Assembly: GCA_012932865.1 (NCBI GenBank)
Contig: SAXG01000167.1
Location: 1-20,122, forward strand
From: Amylostereum areolatum
Lineage: Eukaryota > Basidiomycota > Agaricomycetes > Russulales > Stereaceae
Reading direction: 5' to 3'
Length of the DNA stretch: 20,122 nt
Below the pieces are notes generated by a model. It was not told where the DNA came from. It saw only the letters and a list, made by a program, of their open reading frames with translations, and searched no databases. Below are positions 1 through 8,839 of the stretch, in pieces (positions within the stretch are counted from its first letter, which is position 1; every line of letters starts with the position of its first letter). The position numbers and the translations under genes were made by a program.

Positions 1-222
1 TTCGATTCTGCAGCGCTTCTTCGTCGAGGCTTCTCGGCCTCTTCATGGCGCGAGCGACGTCCGGACGGCTTAGGAGTTCCGTGACTCGCTTGAGATGACG
101 AAGGAGTTCTTCGTCGCGTGGGGTCGGGCGTGGGAGTGCGCGAGAGACGGGCGAGGGAGGAGGGGTGGTAGGGGAGTGTCGGTGGTGGAGAGGTTGCGCG
201 AGGAGGTGAGGGTAGAAGACAT
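1..222 (-). pseudogene. possible gag-like 5' coding fragment, running off the left edge
   Basis: On the minus strand an ATG at 222-220 opens a Ser/Thr/Pro-rich frame (begins MSSTLTSSRNLSTTDTPL) that closes at 70. From about 165 to the window edge a different minus frame is open and reads more like protein (RDEELLRHLKRVTELLSRP, then a basic, helical stretch). A one-base frameshift near 150-165 would join them. The Ser/Thr-rich start followed by a charged helix resembles the beginning of gene B at 2604, so this may be the start of another retroelement gag in the same orientation. That is an inference: there is no zinc knuckle or other family motif in view, and two G+C-rich plus-strand frames are also open here. 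Confidence 0.3.
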
Positions 223-622
223 TTTTGTGGATTTGGGCGGTGCGAGTGAGTTTGTTAGACGACGTCTGAGGATGTCGTTGTCGCTGTGGCTTTCCCTTTT
301 ATCCTTATGATGTGGGGGGGGGGGGGGGGGCAATGATGTAATCATTGCCGTCAATCGTAAGCGAGAGTTCGTACATAATCAAAACTGTAGTCGTAAGTAA
401 CGACGCGGCACAGTGCATCGCATAGAGAATGCCAAGCGTTTCGCCTTCCTCATAGCGATAGGAACCGGTATAGTAGAGAAGTCCGAGGGAAAATATGCGT
501 GCGAATGAGGGCGCAGTCCGTGATTAGTCCGAGAATTATCGTAACAATGATGCAAAAGCGCGATGATGACGATGAGAGAGAACGTCCGAGTGCGTAATGA
601 TGGGTAAAGTCTGTCCGCGCGC
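223..622. other. stretch with no convincing gene
   Basis: Several minus-strand frames are open for 70-130 codons, but they overlap one another, none carries a recognisable motif, and one is interrupted at the G17 run. A GTAAGC splice-donor-like sequence overlaps the stop of gene B at about 625-620, so a spliced continuation of gene B toward the left cannot be excluded. Apart from the G17/palindrome feature nothing is supported here. Confidence 0.6.
314..348. repeat. G17 homopolymer beside an 8-bp inverted repeat
   Basis: Seventeen consecutive G (314-330) abut a perfect inverted repeat, GCAATGAT / GTA spacer / ATCATTGC (330-348). The last G of the run is the first base of the left arm. The palindrome core resembles a bZIP-type dyad, but no function can be assigned. 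The exact length of the G run is uncertain because such runs are error-prone in sequencing. Confidence 0.8.
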
Positions 623-2604
623 TTACCAGGGCTCCGGCCAGTGATCCTTCGACTCCTCTGCTTCCTGCAAGTCCCAATCTTCTTCCTTCCAGAAGAGATC
701 GTCGACGCGCCAAGAGTGATTGAAGCGCGAGGGGGGTTCTCGCTGAGTGCGGAGCATTGCGTCCTCCCAGTACAGCCCACTGCTCAGTGGCGTGTTGGGC
801 AGCTTCATGCGTCAGGCTCTCACGTCGCGTGAGGAATCCCAGAAGCTGCCTGTGGGCGTGGGCGGGGTAGCGTCGGTACGTCGGAGGTGGGGTGGGACAT
901 CAGTGTTCCTAGACCGTAACTGATATCCGGACGGCTCGGGCGAGGGTGAGGAAGAGGAGTCTGTGGTCGGAGGGGATAGCAGGACCGAGATCGGGGGAAG
1001 TGAGGGGGAGCATCCTTGCGACGGGGACAATCTCGGGCGGAGATGGCCTCGCTTGCCGCATTTCCAGCAGCGTTTCCGCGGCTTCGAGGGAATTGCGTCC
1101 CACTCCTCTTGCGTCCACGTGGTCGGCTCGTTGTTCCACTGGTCCGAGGGATTCTCGGCCGTTTCTTCCGCCTCGTCCGTTGAACTGTCCGACTCGTCCG
1201 TTAGGTTGAGTTCCTGTCTCCGGCGAGCGCGGTCTTCCATCATCCGATCGACTATCTTCTGGAGCTCCTTGAAGTTCTTCCTCACCCGATGCATCGGGGA
1301 GTCTGAGCTCTCTGATTCGCTTGAACGGTCTTCCGTCGGGGTCGACAGAATCATGTTTACGTCGCTGTGCGGTGACTCGGGATCTTGGGTGACGGGATCT
1401 CGAGCGTGGTCGGGGTGTGGACGTAGGAATGAGGGATAGGGGGCGGGGCCTCCGTGCCACGGCATGGGAGCATCGCCAGCAGATAGTGGGAATGGAGTTG
1501 GCGGTCTAGGCACGGCGGGCAGCCGAGAAGGTGTCCTAGGTACCGGTCGCGGACTGCTGGTCGGTCGTCCGGTCGGTTGTCCGAGCTCTGGAAGGACCAG
1601 GGGCTGTCCCGATAGCTCTCCTGGCAGGGGCTGTCTGAACAGCTCTCCGGGTACTCCGTTTCGAGCGACGGGAGGTCGGATGGGGTTAATGTGGGTGAGG
1701 CCGGGGATGGGTATGGATCCCGGCGGGGTGGGAGCGGGTGACGGGTCGTGGAGGGGCGTTAGGAAGGAACGGGGGTCTGGCGAGGGCGGATGCGATGGGA
1801 TCGGGTCGAACAGTATAGCCCGGGGAGATGTGATGTCCATGGAAGATGAGGTCGATGTCGGGGCCGTCGCGTGACGACATATGGGGAACTCCGGTAGTTT
1901 CCATTCGTCTGCGGAGGATTTCTCCTTCGTAGGCGGCGCGGAAGGTGTGTCTTTCCCAGTTGAGCCAGTTGACTCTGTGTCCGACTTCAGTAAGGAATCT
2001 CCGGAGCTCTGCGACGTTGAGTACAGCCGCTGCGCTAGCTTCCGGAATCGTCGAAGAAGCTTGACCTCTCGCTCCTCCATCTCGGTCGAGAGCGTCAGGT
2101 ACCTCGAGTCTAGCTGGCGGAGTTCTCCGTCGAGCATCTTGACGTGGTTCTTCAGGATGTCCTGGACGTCGGCCGACTCCCTCCTGAGGTCGTCGATCCG
2201 CTGTCTGGCCTGCTCGAGTGCTACTCCGGCTATCATGCGGGCTATCTGACTCTCGAGTATCGGGGAATCGGGCTGTTGGGACTTCCGCTGCTCCGGGCCA
2301 CGGGGATTGCATTAGCACCTGTGAGGAATCCGGGTGCTTCAGTTAGGGTTCTTCTGTGTGCTTCTAAGCGGCTTACCCCTTGCTCTTCCGTCTGTTCTTC
2401 CGTCTGGTCCTGACCTAGGCGGAGAAGGTACTGACTTAATTGCAAGGATTGCTGCTGATCGAGCGATGAAGCAGTCTCCACAGAGGGCGCGTTCCTGTTG
2501 AGAGTGGTGAACTCGGTTGCAGACGAGGCGGAGGTGGTCGACATTGCTAGATGAGACGATCGGATTGGTGGAGAAGTGTTGGCTGCGTTTGGGGTGGTGG
2601 ACAT
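623..2604 (-). pseudogene. degenerate gag-like gene B (coiled coil + CCHC zinc knuckle)
   Basis: A minus-strand gene can be followed through several frames. It starts at ATG 2604-2602 with a Ser/Thr-rich N-terminus (MSTTPNAANTSPP). It shifts frame near 2300 into a charged coiled coil (about 2280-2040; ARQRIDDLRRE, LSTEMEEREVKLLRRF), then near 2030 into a helical, Trp-containing segment (about 2024-1790; RVNWLNWERHTFRAAYEG). From about 1800 it shifts again into a long Pro-rich linker and an acidic region. Near the C-terminus lies a retroviral-type knuckle CWKCGKRGHL at 1069-1040. Its last Cys (in ARDCPRR, Cys codon 1029-1027) is reached only by dropping one base, since 13 nt instead of 12 separate His and Cys. 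An in-frame TGA at 814-812 is followed in the same frame by 62 more codons ending at 623; CGA to TGA at a CpG would explain it. Best reading: the gag of a decayed Ty3/gypsy-like element whose pol is missing. A third ORF of element A or a domesticated gag are alternatives. Confidence 0.65.
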
Positions 2605-2640
2605 TGGTGATCTGTCTTGTTGAACCCGTAGGGTTTTTAT

Positions 2641-2656
2641 CCCCCCCTTGTTGGCA
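2641..2656 (-). other. polypurine tract-like G7 at the truncated end of element A
   Basis: On the minus strand, 31 nt after the pol stop codon, the sequence reads AACAAGGGGGGG followed by ATAAAAACCC. In LTR retrotransposons a purine-rich tract of this kind primes plus-strand DNA synthesis and lies immediately before the 3' LTR. Here the expected LTR start (TGTTACAACTCC on the minus strand) does not follow. Instead the leader and ATG (2604) of gene B come 37 nt later. The tract itself is clear; its role is inferred from position. Confidence 0.6.
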
Positions 2657-2686
2657 GTGCATTCGCCTGAATGCCGTTGAGTCTCA

Positions 2687-3118
2687 CTAATGTCTTACTT
2701 TCGTCTTGCGTTTCTTTCGTCTCGTTGGTCTTTGTTCTTGCTGTGTTGCGTCGGTTTCGTCACGATCAGTGGCTTCTGTGTTGGTATCTCTGATTGGCTG
2801 TGGTGGCAACTTCGGTGCCTTGGGGTTATTCCGATGGAACTCTGCGATCGCATCTTTTGATCCTTCGAGATTAGATGCTGGTTCCCATGTGTTACCGGAA
2901 TCTGGGTAGCCTTTCCATTTTACGAAATAATGTAATGGTTCGGAATATCGTTTGTCTAGTTTCGAGGCTATTATTGTTTCTAGTTCATAGAGTTCTTCAT
3001 CGTTTACTAGTTCCGGAGGCGGTTTTTCGTAAGCTTCTCCATATTGTTCTGTTTCTTTGAACGGAATTAATAGTGCCGCGTGAAATACCGGATGTATTTT
3101 CCACTTCGCCGGTAGTTC
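2687..3118 (-). pseudogene. pol C-terminus: chromodomain segment of element A
   Basis: After a one-base insertion near 3118 the minus-strand frame resumes as LPAKWKIHPVFHAALL, the usual continuation of the GPF/Y module of chromovirus integrases. It runs through a chromodomain at about 3000-2830, with the diagnostic aromatic strand YFVKWKGYPDSGNTWEP, and ends in a basic tail (RPTRRKKRKTKVRH) at a TAG, 2689-2687. Chromodomains of this class bind modified histone tails and steer integration into particular chromatin. Because of the frameshift the integrase frame as written instead ends at 2997 with an unrelated tail, so this copy would not make a chromodomain fusion without correction. Confidence 0.85.
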
Positions 3119-4303
3119 TAAGCTGATAGGTTACTGGTCCTATTACTTTTTCGATTTTGAATGGGCCGAATCGCTTTGGTGCTAGTTTAGTTTTCGGGTA
3201 TACCGTGTTAAGATTTTTCCCGTCTAACCATACTTGGTCACCCTGTTTGAGTTGATCTCGCAGTGTGAACGTTTGATCATGCTGCATTTTCATTAATTTG
3301 GCAGCTATTTCCAGACTTGCTTCTGCGTTGTCCCATGCGTCCTTAAAGTTCTTTATTCTTTCTTCGGCTGTCGGTATTCGCGGATCGGTTGGTATTGCCG
3401 GGTTAAAAACCGGTTGATACCCGTGTAGGAGTTCAAATGGGGAAGCTTTCGTAGCTGAATGTTGTCTTATATTGTGTGCAAATTCTGCTTTTGGTAGAAG
3501 TTTTGCCCAATTCGTTTGATCTCCGTTGCAGAATGCTCGAAGATATTGTTCTAACTCTTGATTCACTCTTTCTGTTTCGCCATCCGTTTGGGGATGATAC
3601 GCTGTACTGAGCGACGAGATAACTCCGAGGCTTTCGCAGATGGATTGGAATACTTTGGATGCGAATTGAGGGCCTCTGTCCGATATCATTCTTTTCCATA
3701 GTCCAAATCGTCTGTAAACATTGTCGATCAGAAGATCAGCTGTTTCTTCTGCGTTGATCGTCTTTAGGCACGGCGTGAATACTGCGGTTTTGGTGAACCT
3801 GTCGACGACTACGTTGATCGAATCGAATCCGTTGGAGATCGGAAGATCTGTAATAAAATCTGATGTGATTGTTTCCCATGGTCGTTCTGGTATTTCCGTA
3901 GGTTGTAATGGATGTTTTGCCGGATGCGTGACATTCTTTGTTGACTGGCATACGGGACATCCTTGAACATAACCTTTTACGAAGGAAATCATCTTTGGCC
4001 ACCAAAAGTTTCTTTGTACCAGCTCCAGAGTTTTCATTTCGCCTGGATGTCCAATCGTTTCCAGATCATGATGCGATTTTAGGATCATGCGTCTAAGTTC
4101 GAGATTCTGTGGCACATAGATCTTTCCTTTTCTGATGATCAGATCGTTCTCGAAGTTCCAATCTTCGATTCCTTTTGCGAGGGTGCGTGGTCCCGATCTT
4201 TTGATTGTATCTAACGCTGTCCAAACTTCATCATCTAGGTGTGAGAAGTTTCTTAGTTCTTTGAGAAGTTCTTTGTCTCCGACTGCTTCGACTGTTCCTC
4301 TTC
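3118..4303 (-). pseudogene. integrase segment of element A pol
   Basis: The open frame 4400-2997 (467 codons) carries a complete integrase. The N-terminal HHCC zinc site has H111 and H118, then C148 and C151 (in GYVQGCPVCQ). The catalytic core has D181 (ITSDFITDLP), D241 (ISDRGPQFAS) and E277 (HPQTDGETERVNQ), giving a DD35E spacing. The C-terminal GPF/Y module reads KRFGPFKIEKVIGPVTYQL. It catalyses insertion of the cDNA into the genome. It is joined to the upstream RNase H segment only across an extra base near 4303, and to the chromodomain across another near 3118. Within the segment no stop or missing catalytic residue was seen. Confidence 0.9.
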
Positions 4304-5412
4304 CTGGTGGCTCTAGCCCTGAAAACCGAAGGGTGAAGCAGGATGCGGTCGTCGTTGTCTGGAATGTCTTCCTTATGATCTGGTCTTCTAGAAAGTCCAT
4401 CTGCCTTGTTTGTACTTCCTGGTTTGTGTACCAAGGTGTAGTCGAAACGGGACAGATACAAGCTCCATTGTGCTTGTCGTCGATTGAGTTTCTGAGCTGT
4501 TGTGAAATATTCTAGATTTTTATGATCTGTCCAGATTTCGACTTTGTGGTTCGCTCCTTCTAGATAGTGTCGCCAGTGTTCTAAGGCTTTCACTACTCCT
4601 AAGAGTTCTTTGTCGTATATCTCGTAATTCTGTTCCGCGGGAGACAGTGATTTGGATAGGTACGCGACCGGATGCCATCTTTCGATCTCATCTGGCTGTG
4701 ATAGGATAGCTCCGTACGCGAAATCGGAGGCGTCACTCTCTATGCGGAATGGTTTGTTTTCATCGGGCATGATTAAGATTGGGGACGACGTGAATTCTCG
4801 TTTCAGTCTTTCGAAGGTACGTTCACATTCGGTCGTCCAGTTCCATTCGTGGTCTTTCTTTGTGAGCTGGAATAGGGGTCTGGCAATCTTAGAATAGTCT
4901 TTGATGAAGCGTCGATAGAAATTTCCAAATCCGAGGAATGATTGGACTTCTTTTACTTTCCTCGGTGTGGGCCATTCGGCTAGCCCTTGGACTTTGACCG
5001 GGTCCATCTGTACCTTGTTGTGCGTGATTATCACGCCTAGGTATTCGATCGATGGTCGTTCGAAGAAGCACTTCTCTGGTTTCAGGAATAGATCGTTCCA
5101 TTCTAGAAGTTGGAGGGCTTCTTTCATCAGTTTCCTATGTTTGTCGAGTGTTTCTGTAAATATCAGTATGTCATCCATATAGACCACCACTTTTCCGGTG
5201 TCTATTAATTCTTTGAACAGTGCGTTCATCATTGCTTGGAATGTTGTGGGTGAGTTGGTTAGTCCGAAGAACATTACCATTGGTTCGAAAAGGCCTCTGT
5301 TTGTTTTGAACGCAGCTTTCCATTGATCTCCTTCTTTGATCCGAACATTGTTGTATCCCCATCGGAGATCGAGCTTTGAGAAGATCTTAGCGCCTTTTAA
5401 TTTGTCGATGAG
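4303..5412 (-). pseudogene. reverse transcriptase core and RNase H segment of element A pol
   Basis: In the frame 5577-4231 the coding part begins around 5412 (LIDKLKGAKIFSKLDL). RT palm motifs follow: LRWGYNNVRI, FFGLTNSPTTFQAMMN, and the catalytic YMDD at 5181-5170. The thumb/connection is SFLGFGNFYRRFIKDYSKIA. RNase H motifs are SDASDFAYGAIL, YDKELL and IWTDHKNLEYF, ending in QRR/SRPD-type residues (KADGLSRRPD). This is the typical Ty3/gypsy RT-RH arrangement that copies element RNA into DNA. The N-terminal part of the RT lies in the upstream frame; one extra base near 5412-5413 separates the two. The catalytic residues look intact. Confidence 0.92.
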
Positions 5413-6577
5413 GATCTGAGATGAGTGGTATCGGGTATTCATTTTTGACCGTGATCGAGTTAAGATAGCGATAGTCCTGTACTGGTCGAAGAGATCCATC
5501 TTTCTTCTTGATAAAGAAGAAGGGCGATGATATCTCTGATTTTGATTCTCGGATGTACCCTTTTCGTAGATGTTCATCTATGAATGTGTCCAGTTCCTTC
5601 CGTTCCGGTACCGTCATTGGGTACACTTTACAATTTCGAGGTTTCCATCCTTCAGTCAGGTCTATCGCGTGATCCCAAGGTCTGCTGATTGGAAAGTGTT
5701 CCGACGCTTTCTTTTCGAATACCTTCTGATACTGTTTGTAACTAGACGGAATCATCTCATCGAGTGTCTTCTTCTTCTCTCCTATGGCCGCTCTTTCTGC
5801 GAGTTCTTGTGCCTTGGTTGCTCTTGCTGTTATCCAAATACCGGGTTCGTTTGTTTCTTCTGCAATCGGCATTGTTTCTACGTCAGTCTTTCCATGGAAC
5901 GTTCTGACTATCCTGATATCGGCGAGATCGGAGTTGAATTCGGGGTCTTCTTGTTCTTCTATCGTTGCGTGATGGTTGATCTTCTGTTCTTCGAATGATG
6001 GTAGGAAGGGTTCGTCTTTTCCTTGGACGGTCATTGTTTTACTTGTGGTGGAGCACGTACCTGGACATGTCTGTAGTGTAATCTGTCTCTTTCTCCAATC
6101 GATGCTAGGGTTGTGTTTTTTAAGCCAAGGGGTTCCTAAGATTACTTCGTCTCCTCCTAGGGCTGTGACGAATAGTCCTAGGCTTTCGCGGTGAATTTCT
6201 CCATTGATTCCTTCCATCGTCATTGGAAGGTATACCTTCTGTTTGATCTCTCCCAGAGTGTTTCGAGATCCGTCGACGTTGTATATCGGTATCGGTTTCT
6301 TAAGCTGGATCAGATTCATCTTGTGTTTTCGTACGAAATCTGGATGGATCAGAGTGCTGCTTGCTCCGCTGTCCAATAGCGCTTTTGCTGCGGCTTTACG
6401 GAACTTTCCATGAAACATAACAGGTATATGAATTGATGGAGCGTGTGTTGCTCCGTCTTGGTATGACCTTATATACACTGTTCTATTTACGTCATCTTCT
6501 GTATCCTGTACAGAAGATCGACTTGAAAAGTTCATTGTCTGTGTCCTTTCAACAGCCGCGGTTGAAGGACGATTCAA
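5413..6577 (-). pseudogene. protease and RT fingers segment of element A pol
   Basis: The frame 6577-5387 starts one base back from the gag frame, directly at the gag stop. It holds an aspartic protease with the active-site motif LLDSGASSTLIH (Asp about residue 69), followed by the flap and second-half strands (GDEVILGTPWLKKHNPSIDW). After a linker comes the start of the RT (PISRPWDHAIDL, KKKDGSLRPVQDYRYLN, PIPLISD). The reading frame then breaks at an extra base near 5412. The protease would process the Gag-Pol polyprotein. The first codon in this frame is TTG and is not a credible start; entry by -1 frameshifting from gag fits the layout better. Confidence 0.9.
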
Positions 6578-7893
6578 AAACCCTGATTGTCTTTGAACAT
6601 GTTGGCAGTGCGTGCGAACGTTTCACTGTCCATCTTGTTCACAAGCTTGGTGATCTGATCAATCGGGGATTCTTCTTCTGTTAGATTCGTTGTTCGTGCA
6701 TTGATCGTTGTTTGTGTACGTTTCTCTGGGCAGTTCCTGGAGATGTGTCCTGGCTTCCGGCAATAGAAGCATGATCCTGATTTCTGGAGTTCAGTACGTT
6801 CTTGCGGGGTAAGGTGTCTGAAGTTTCGGCTGTTGTTTCCGGTCTGAGTGGCTCTGGCGGTGGTAACGTTCCCTTTATTTCTGTTTCCTCTTTGGAATGG
6901 AATGTACGCCTGTGGTTTTTTGTATAGGAGGGTGAGGTCGCTAGTTGGGTTCATTGGTCTCGTATAATGCCGTTGGAATGCTTGAGCTTCTCGCCAGTTA
7001 TTATCGATGCGCAATGCGAGTTCATACCATTCGTCGATATCGTTCGAGATGTGATCTCTCTTGAGGATCTCGACCACGATATCGTTGCGCAGTCCTCTCT
7101 TGAATTGGTCGATCAATGCTTTATGATCGTATTCGGCTTCCATGGCATAGTCTCTGAAGATCGTGATGTAATCTTTGGTTTCCATAGTGCCTTGTTCCAG
7201 GCGCTGTATGTTGAATCTAGCGTCTCTTCCGGGGTCTATTTCTCCAAAGGTTTCTAAGAAGTAGTTGCGGAACGCCGTCCATGGAAGGTACACTTCTGGA
7301 TCTAGGCCGTGATCTCGTATCTTATCGATCTTACTTATTAAGAGGGATGCCCAGTGGAGGGCTGGTCCATCGGTGAGATGCGAGAGTACAAAGGTTATCT
7401 TACGCATGTTGGCTGCATACGCGTTGGGAAAGGCTATGAAGTGAAGTACGCATTGTTCTATGAACTTTGCTGCTTTCGCTCGATCTCTTCCGTCGTATAC
7501 TCCCAGTGCGTTTAGTTTGAATCCTTTGTCCTTATCATCGGGTTTTGATCCGATTGTGCCTGTTCCTCCTGGTGGGGAATTCCCTGGTGGGTGCTTCGAT
7601 TCTTTCGGAAGATCCGCGGTTGCTCCTCTTCCGAAGACATAGTCTCTGACTTCTTTTCCCTTTTTGTTATCTATTGATTGGTTGGAGAATGATGGTGATG
7701 GTGGCGATAGCGTTCTCCATCCTATTGGGTCGGTCGTGCCAAGTCCTAGGGAGAATCGAGTCTCATGTCTCGGTTTTGCGGGATCGGCTGGTGTTGGAGT
7801 TGCAGGCGTCTGGCGCGGTACATTAGTCTCTCCAGGGGGGACATTGCCAAGTGCGGTGGCGGGGTTGGGTATCGAGGTGGCGGTGTCTCCCAT
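6574..7893 (-). CDS. gag (capsid + CCHC nucleocapsid) of element A
   Basis: An intact 439-codon frame begins at ATG 7893-7891 and ends at TGA 6576-6574. After a Pro-rich N-terminus, a helical capsid region occupies roughly residues 130-310 (YDGRDRAKAAKFIEQCVLHF, LTDGPALHWASLLI, WTAFRNYFLETFGEID, IFRDYAMEAEYDHKALIDQF), the pattern of Ty3/gypsy Gag. A single CCHC knuckle, CFYCRKPGHISRNC, lies at 6771-6730 and would bind element RNA. The same frame is open and coding-like upstream of the ATG, so the true N-terminus may lie further out. Pol follows in the -1 frame. Confidence 0.9.
   Translation of the reverse strand: MGDTATSIPNPATALGNVPPGETNVPRQTPATPTPADPAKPRHETRFSLGLGTTDPIGWRTLSPPSPSFSNQSIDNKKGKEVRDYVFGRGATADLPKESKHPPGNSPPGGTGTIGSKPDDKDKGFKLNALGVYDGRDRAKAAKFIEQCVLHFIAFPNAYAANMRKITFVLSHLTDGPALHWASLLISKIDKIRDHGLDPEVYLPWTAFRNYFLETFGEIDPGRDARFNIQRLEQGTMETKDYITIFRDYAMEAEYDHKALIDQFKRGLRNDIVVEILKRDHISNDIDEWYELALRIDNNWREAQAFQRHYTRPMNPTSDLTLLYKKPQAYIPFQRGNRNKGNVTTARATQTGNNSRNFRHLTPQERTELQKSGSCFYCRKPGHISRNCPEKRTQTTINARTTNLTEEESPIDQITKLVNKMDSETFARTANMFKDNQGF
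6577..6583 (-). promoter_or_regulatory. -1 ribosomal frameshift slippery heptamer G GGT TTT
   Basis: The last gag codons on the minus strand are CAG GGT TTT TGA. The heptamer G GGT TTT fits the X XXY YYZ rule in the gag frame and directly precedes the gag stop. Slipping back one base gives TTG AAT CGT, which opens pol. This is how many retroelements keep Pol at a fraction of Gag. Spacing and frame are read directly; use in the cell is inferred, and a downstream pseudoknot was not modelled. Confidence 0.6.
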
Positions 7894-8670
7894 TGATGCG
7901 ATGTTTTCGGGTTTTCCGAATAGATTTCCTTTTCTTCCTCTTGTGGTTCCGAAGATGTCGTCAGGTGATGGGGATCTTGTTGGGTTCTTTGTATGTTCTT
8001 CCGTTTCTGCTGCGCTCGATGGGCTGCTTTCTCGACTTCCTCCGGAATCGGACTTAATTTGGGGGTTTGATATAGTTCTCTTAGGTTCTGGCGCGGTTTC
8101 CTCTGGAGGTGGTGCGGCTGTTGCGGGTTTTTGAGGATGCTGGAGTTCGGTTCGAGGGTTCTGTGGTTCGGTTGTCGTATCGGCTGTGTCGGTATCGGGA
8201 TCAAATTCCCAGTAGTCCTTAATATTCCCGGTGTAAGGTTTCTCTTCGACTTTCTGTGCGTCCGGGTGTTTCCAGAGTTCTTCTGATGAGAGGGGCCCGA
8301 TATGAGGTCTTGAATAATCTGGGCGCTTCCAATGTGAATTGTCGTAGCTTCCGTCTTCCTTTTCTCTTTTGGATCTATCTTTGGAGTATTCTGCTGCTGG
8401 GGGAAGGTTGTATCTGTATATGGGTGGGTTCCACTAGTATGCGTATGTCCCTTTGCTTTCTTTCGCGATGAGGGCTCCGTCGTAGTAGAAAAGGAGATGA
8501 TAGGGGTCAAATGTCCAGTGATGATCTTCGTTTCCGTTAGGGAAGTCTCGACTGCAGTTTGATTGGAGTTGAGGGATCTCAAAATCTGATGGTCTTTTTT
8601 CAGCGGGTTGTTCCGCTGACTCCGTGGTGGGTGTTTCGTTTGACGCTCTGCGCCAAACTGTAGGGTGAGC
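7894..8670 (-). pseudogene. in-frame N-terminal gag extension, no ATG and one TAG
   Basis: The gag frame continues upstream of ATG 7893 almost to the LTR. The composition looks like protein (HHWTFDPYHLLFYYDGALIA, then an acidic, Pro-rich tract up to GNLFGKPENIAS). A TAG at 8436-8434 interrupts it and no in-frame ATG was found upstream of that stop; an in-frame TAG sits just inside the LTR. Either gag originally began near 8630 and lost its ATG, or translation starts at 7893 and this is a relic. The overlapping 278-codon frame 8582-7746 starts with TTG, is Thr/Pro/Gln-rich and motif-free, and is treated as a shadow. Confidence 0.65.
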
Positions 8671-8683
8671 TAGTGTAGAGGAG

Positions 8684-8693
8684 AGCTCGTTCT
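8684..8693 (-). other. self-complementary primer-binding site of element A
   Basis: Two nucleotides inside the 5' LTR (after CT on the minus strand) lies AGAACGAGCT. It is the exact reverse complement of the first 10 nt predicted for the element's own transcript (AGCTCGTTCT, 8934-8925). No match to a tRNA 3' end was evident. Tf1/sushi elements prime reverse transcription by folding back the 5' end of their own mRNA onto a site at this position. Confidence 0.75.
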
Positions 8694-8820
8694 AGTGTTA
8701 AGGACGGTCCTTATCACGTGACAAGCGGCTCAGGCTACAGTACTCTTATGTGTGAGAGGTGGGATCAGGTGATCCAGACGTCTCGGTTGCGCGAAGGTTA
8801 GAGTCGATAAGCGAAGCGGT

Positions 8821-8839
8821 AAGTATTCACGGAATACTT
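8821..8839 (-). other. R-U5 RNA hairpin with compensatory change between copies
   Basis: AAGTATT / CACGG / AATACTT forms a 7-bp stem with a 5-nt loop. In the solo LTR the same site (13958-13976) reads AAGTCTT / CACGG / AAGACTT: one base changed on each arm and pairing is kept, while the loop is unchanged. Flanking sequence differs more. Tf1 self-priming is known to need a U5-IR-like stem-loop; this is a candidate equivalent. Confidence 0.65.

Noticed and set aside
308..523. 72-codon minus frame with a membrane-like hydrophobic stretch
   Set aside because: It depends on the length of the G17 run, has no ATG at its start and competes with two other open frames.
909..1460. 183-codon Arg-rich minus frame and two plus-strand frames (946-1439)
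   Set aside because: These are mirror or shifted readings of the G+C-rich gene B; only the other frame carries the CxxCxxxxH knuckle.
1686..2318. 210-codon minus frame as a separate gene
   Set aside because: Only its second half reads as protein, and that half continues the coiled-coil segment of gene B after a frameshift, so it was merged into gene B.
7746..8582. 278-codon minus-strand frame overlapping the gag N-terminus
   Set aside because: It begins with TTG, is Thr/Pro/Gln-rich without motifs, and the overlapping frame continuous with gag reads as the real protein.
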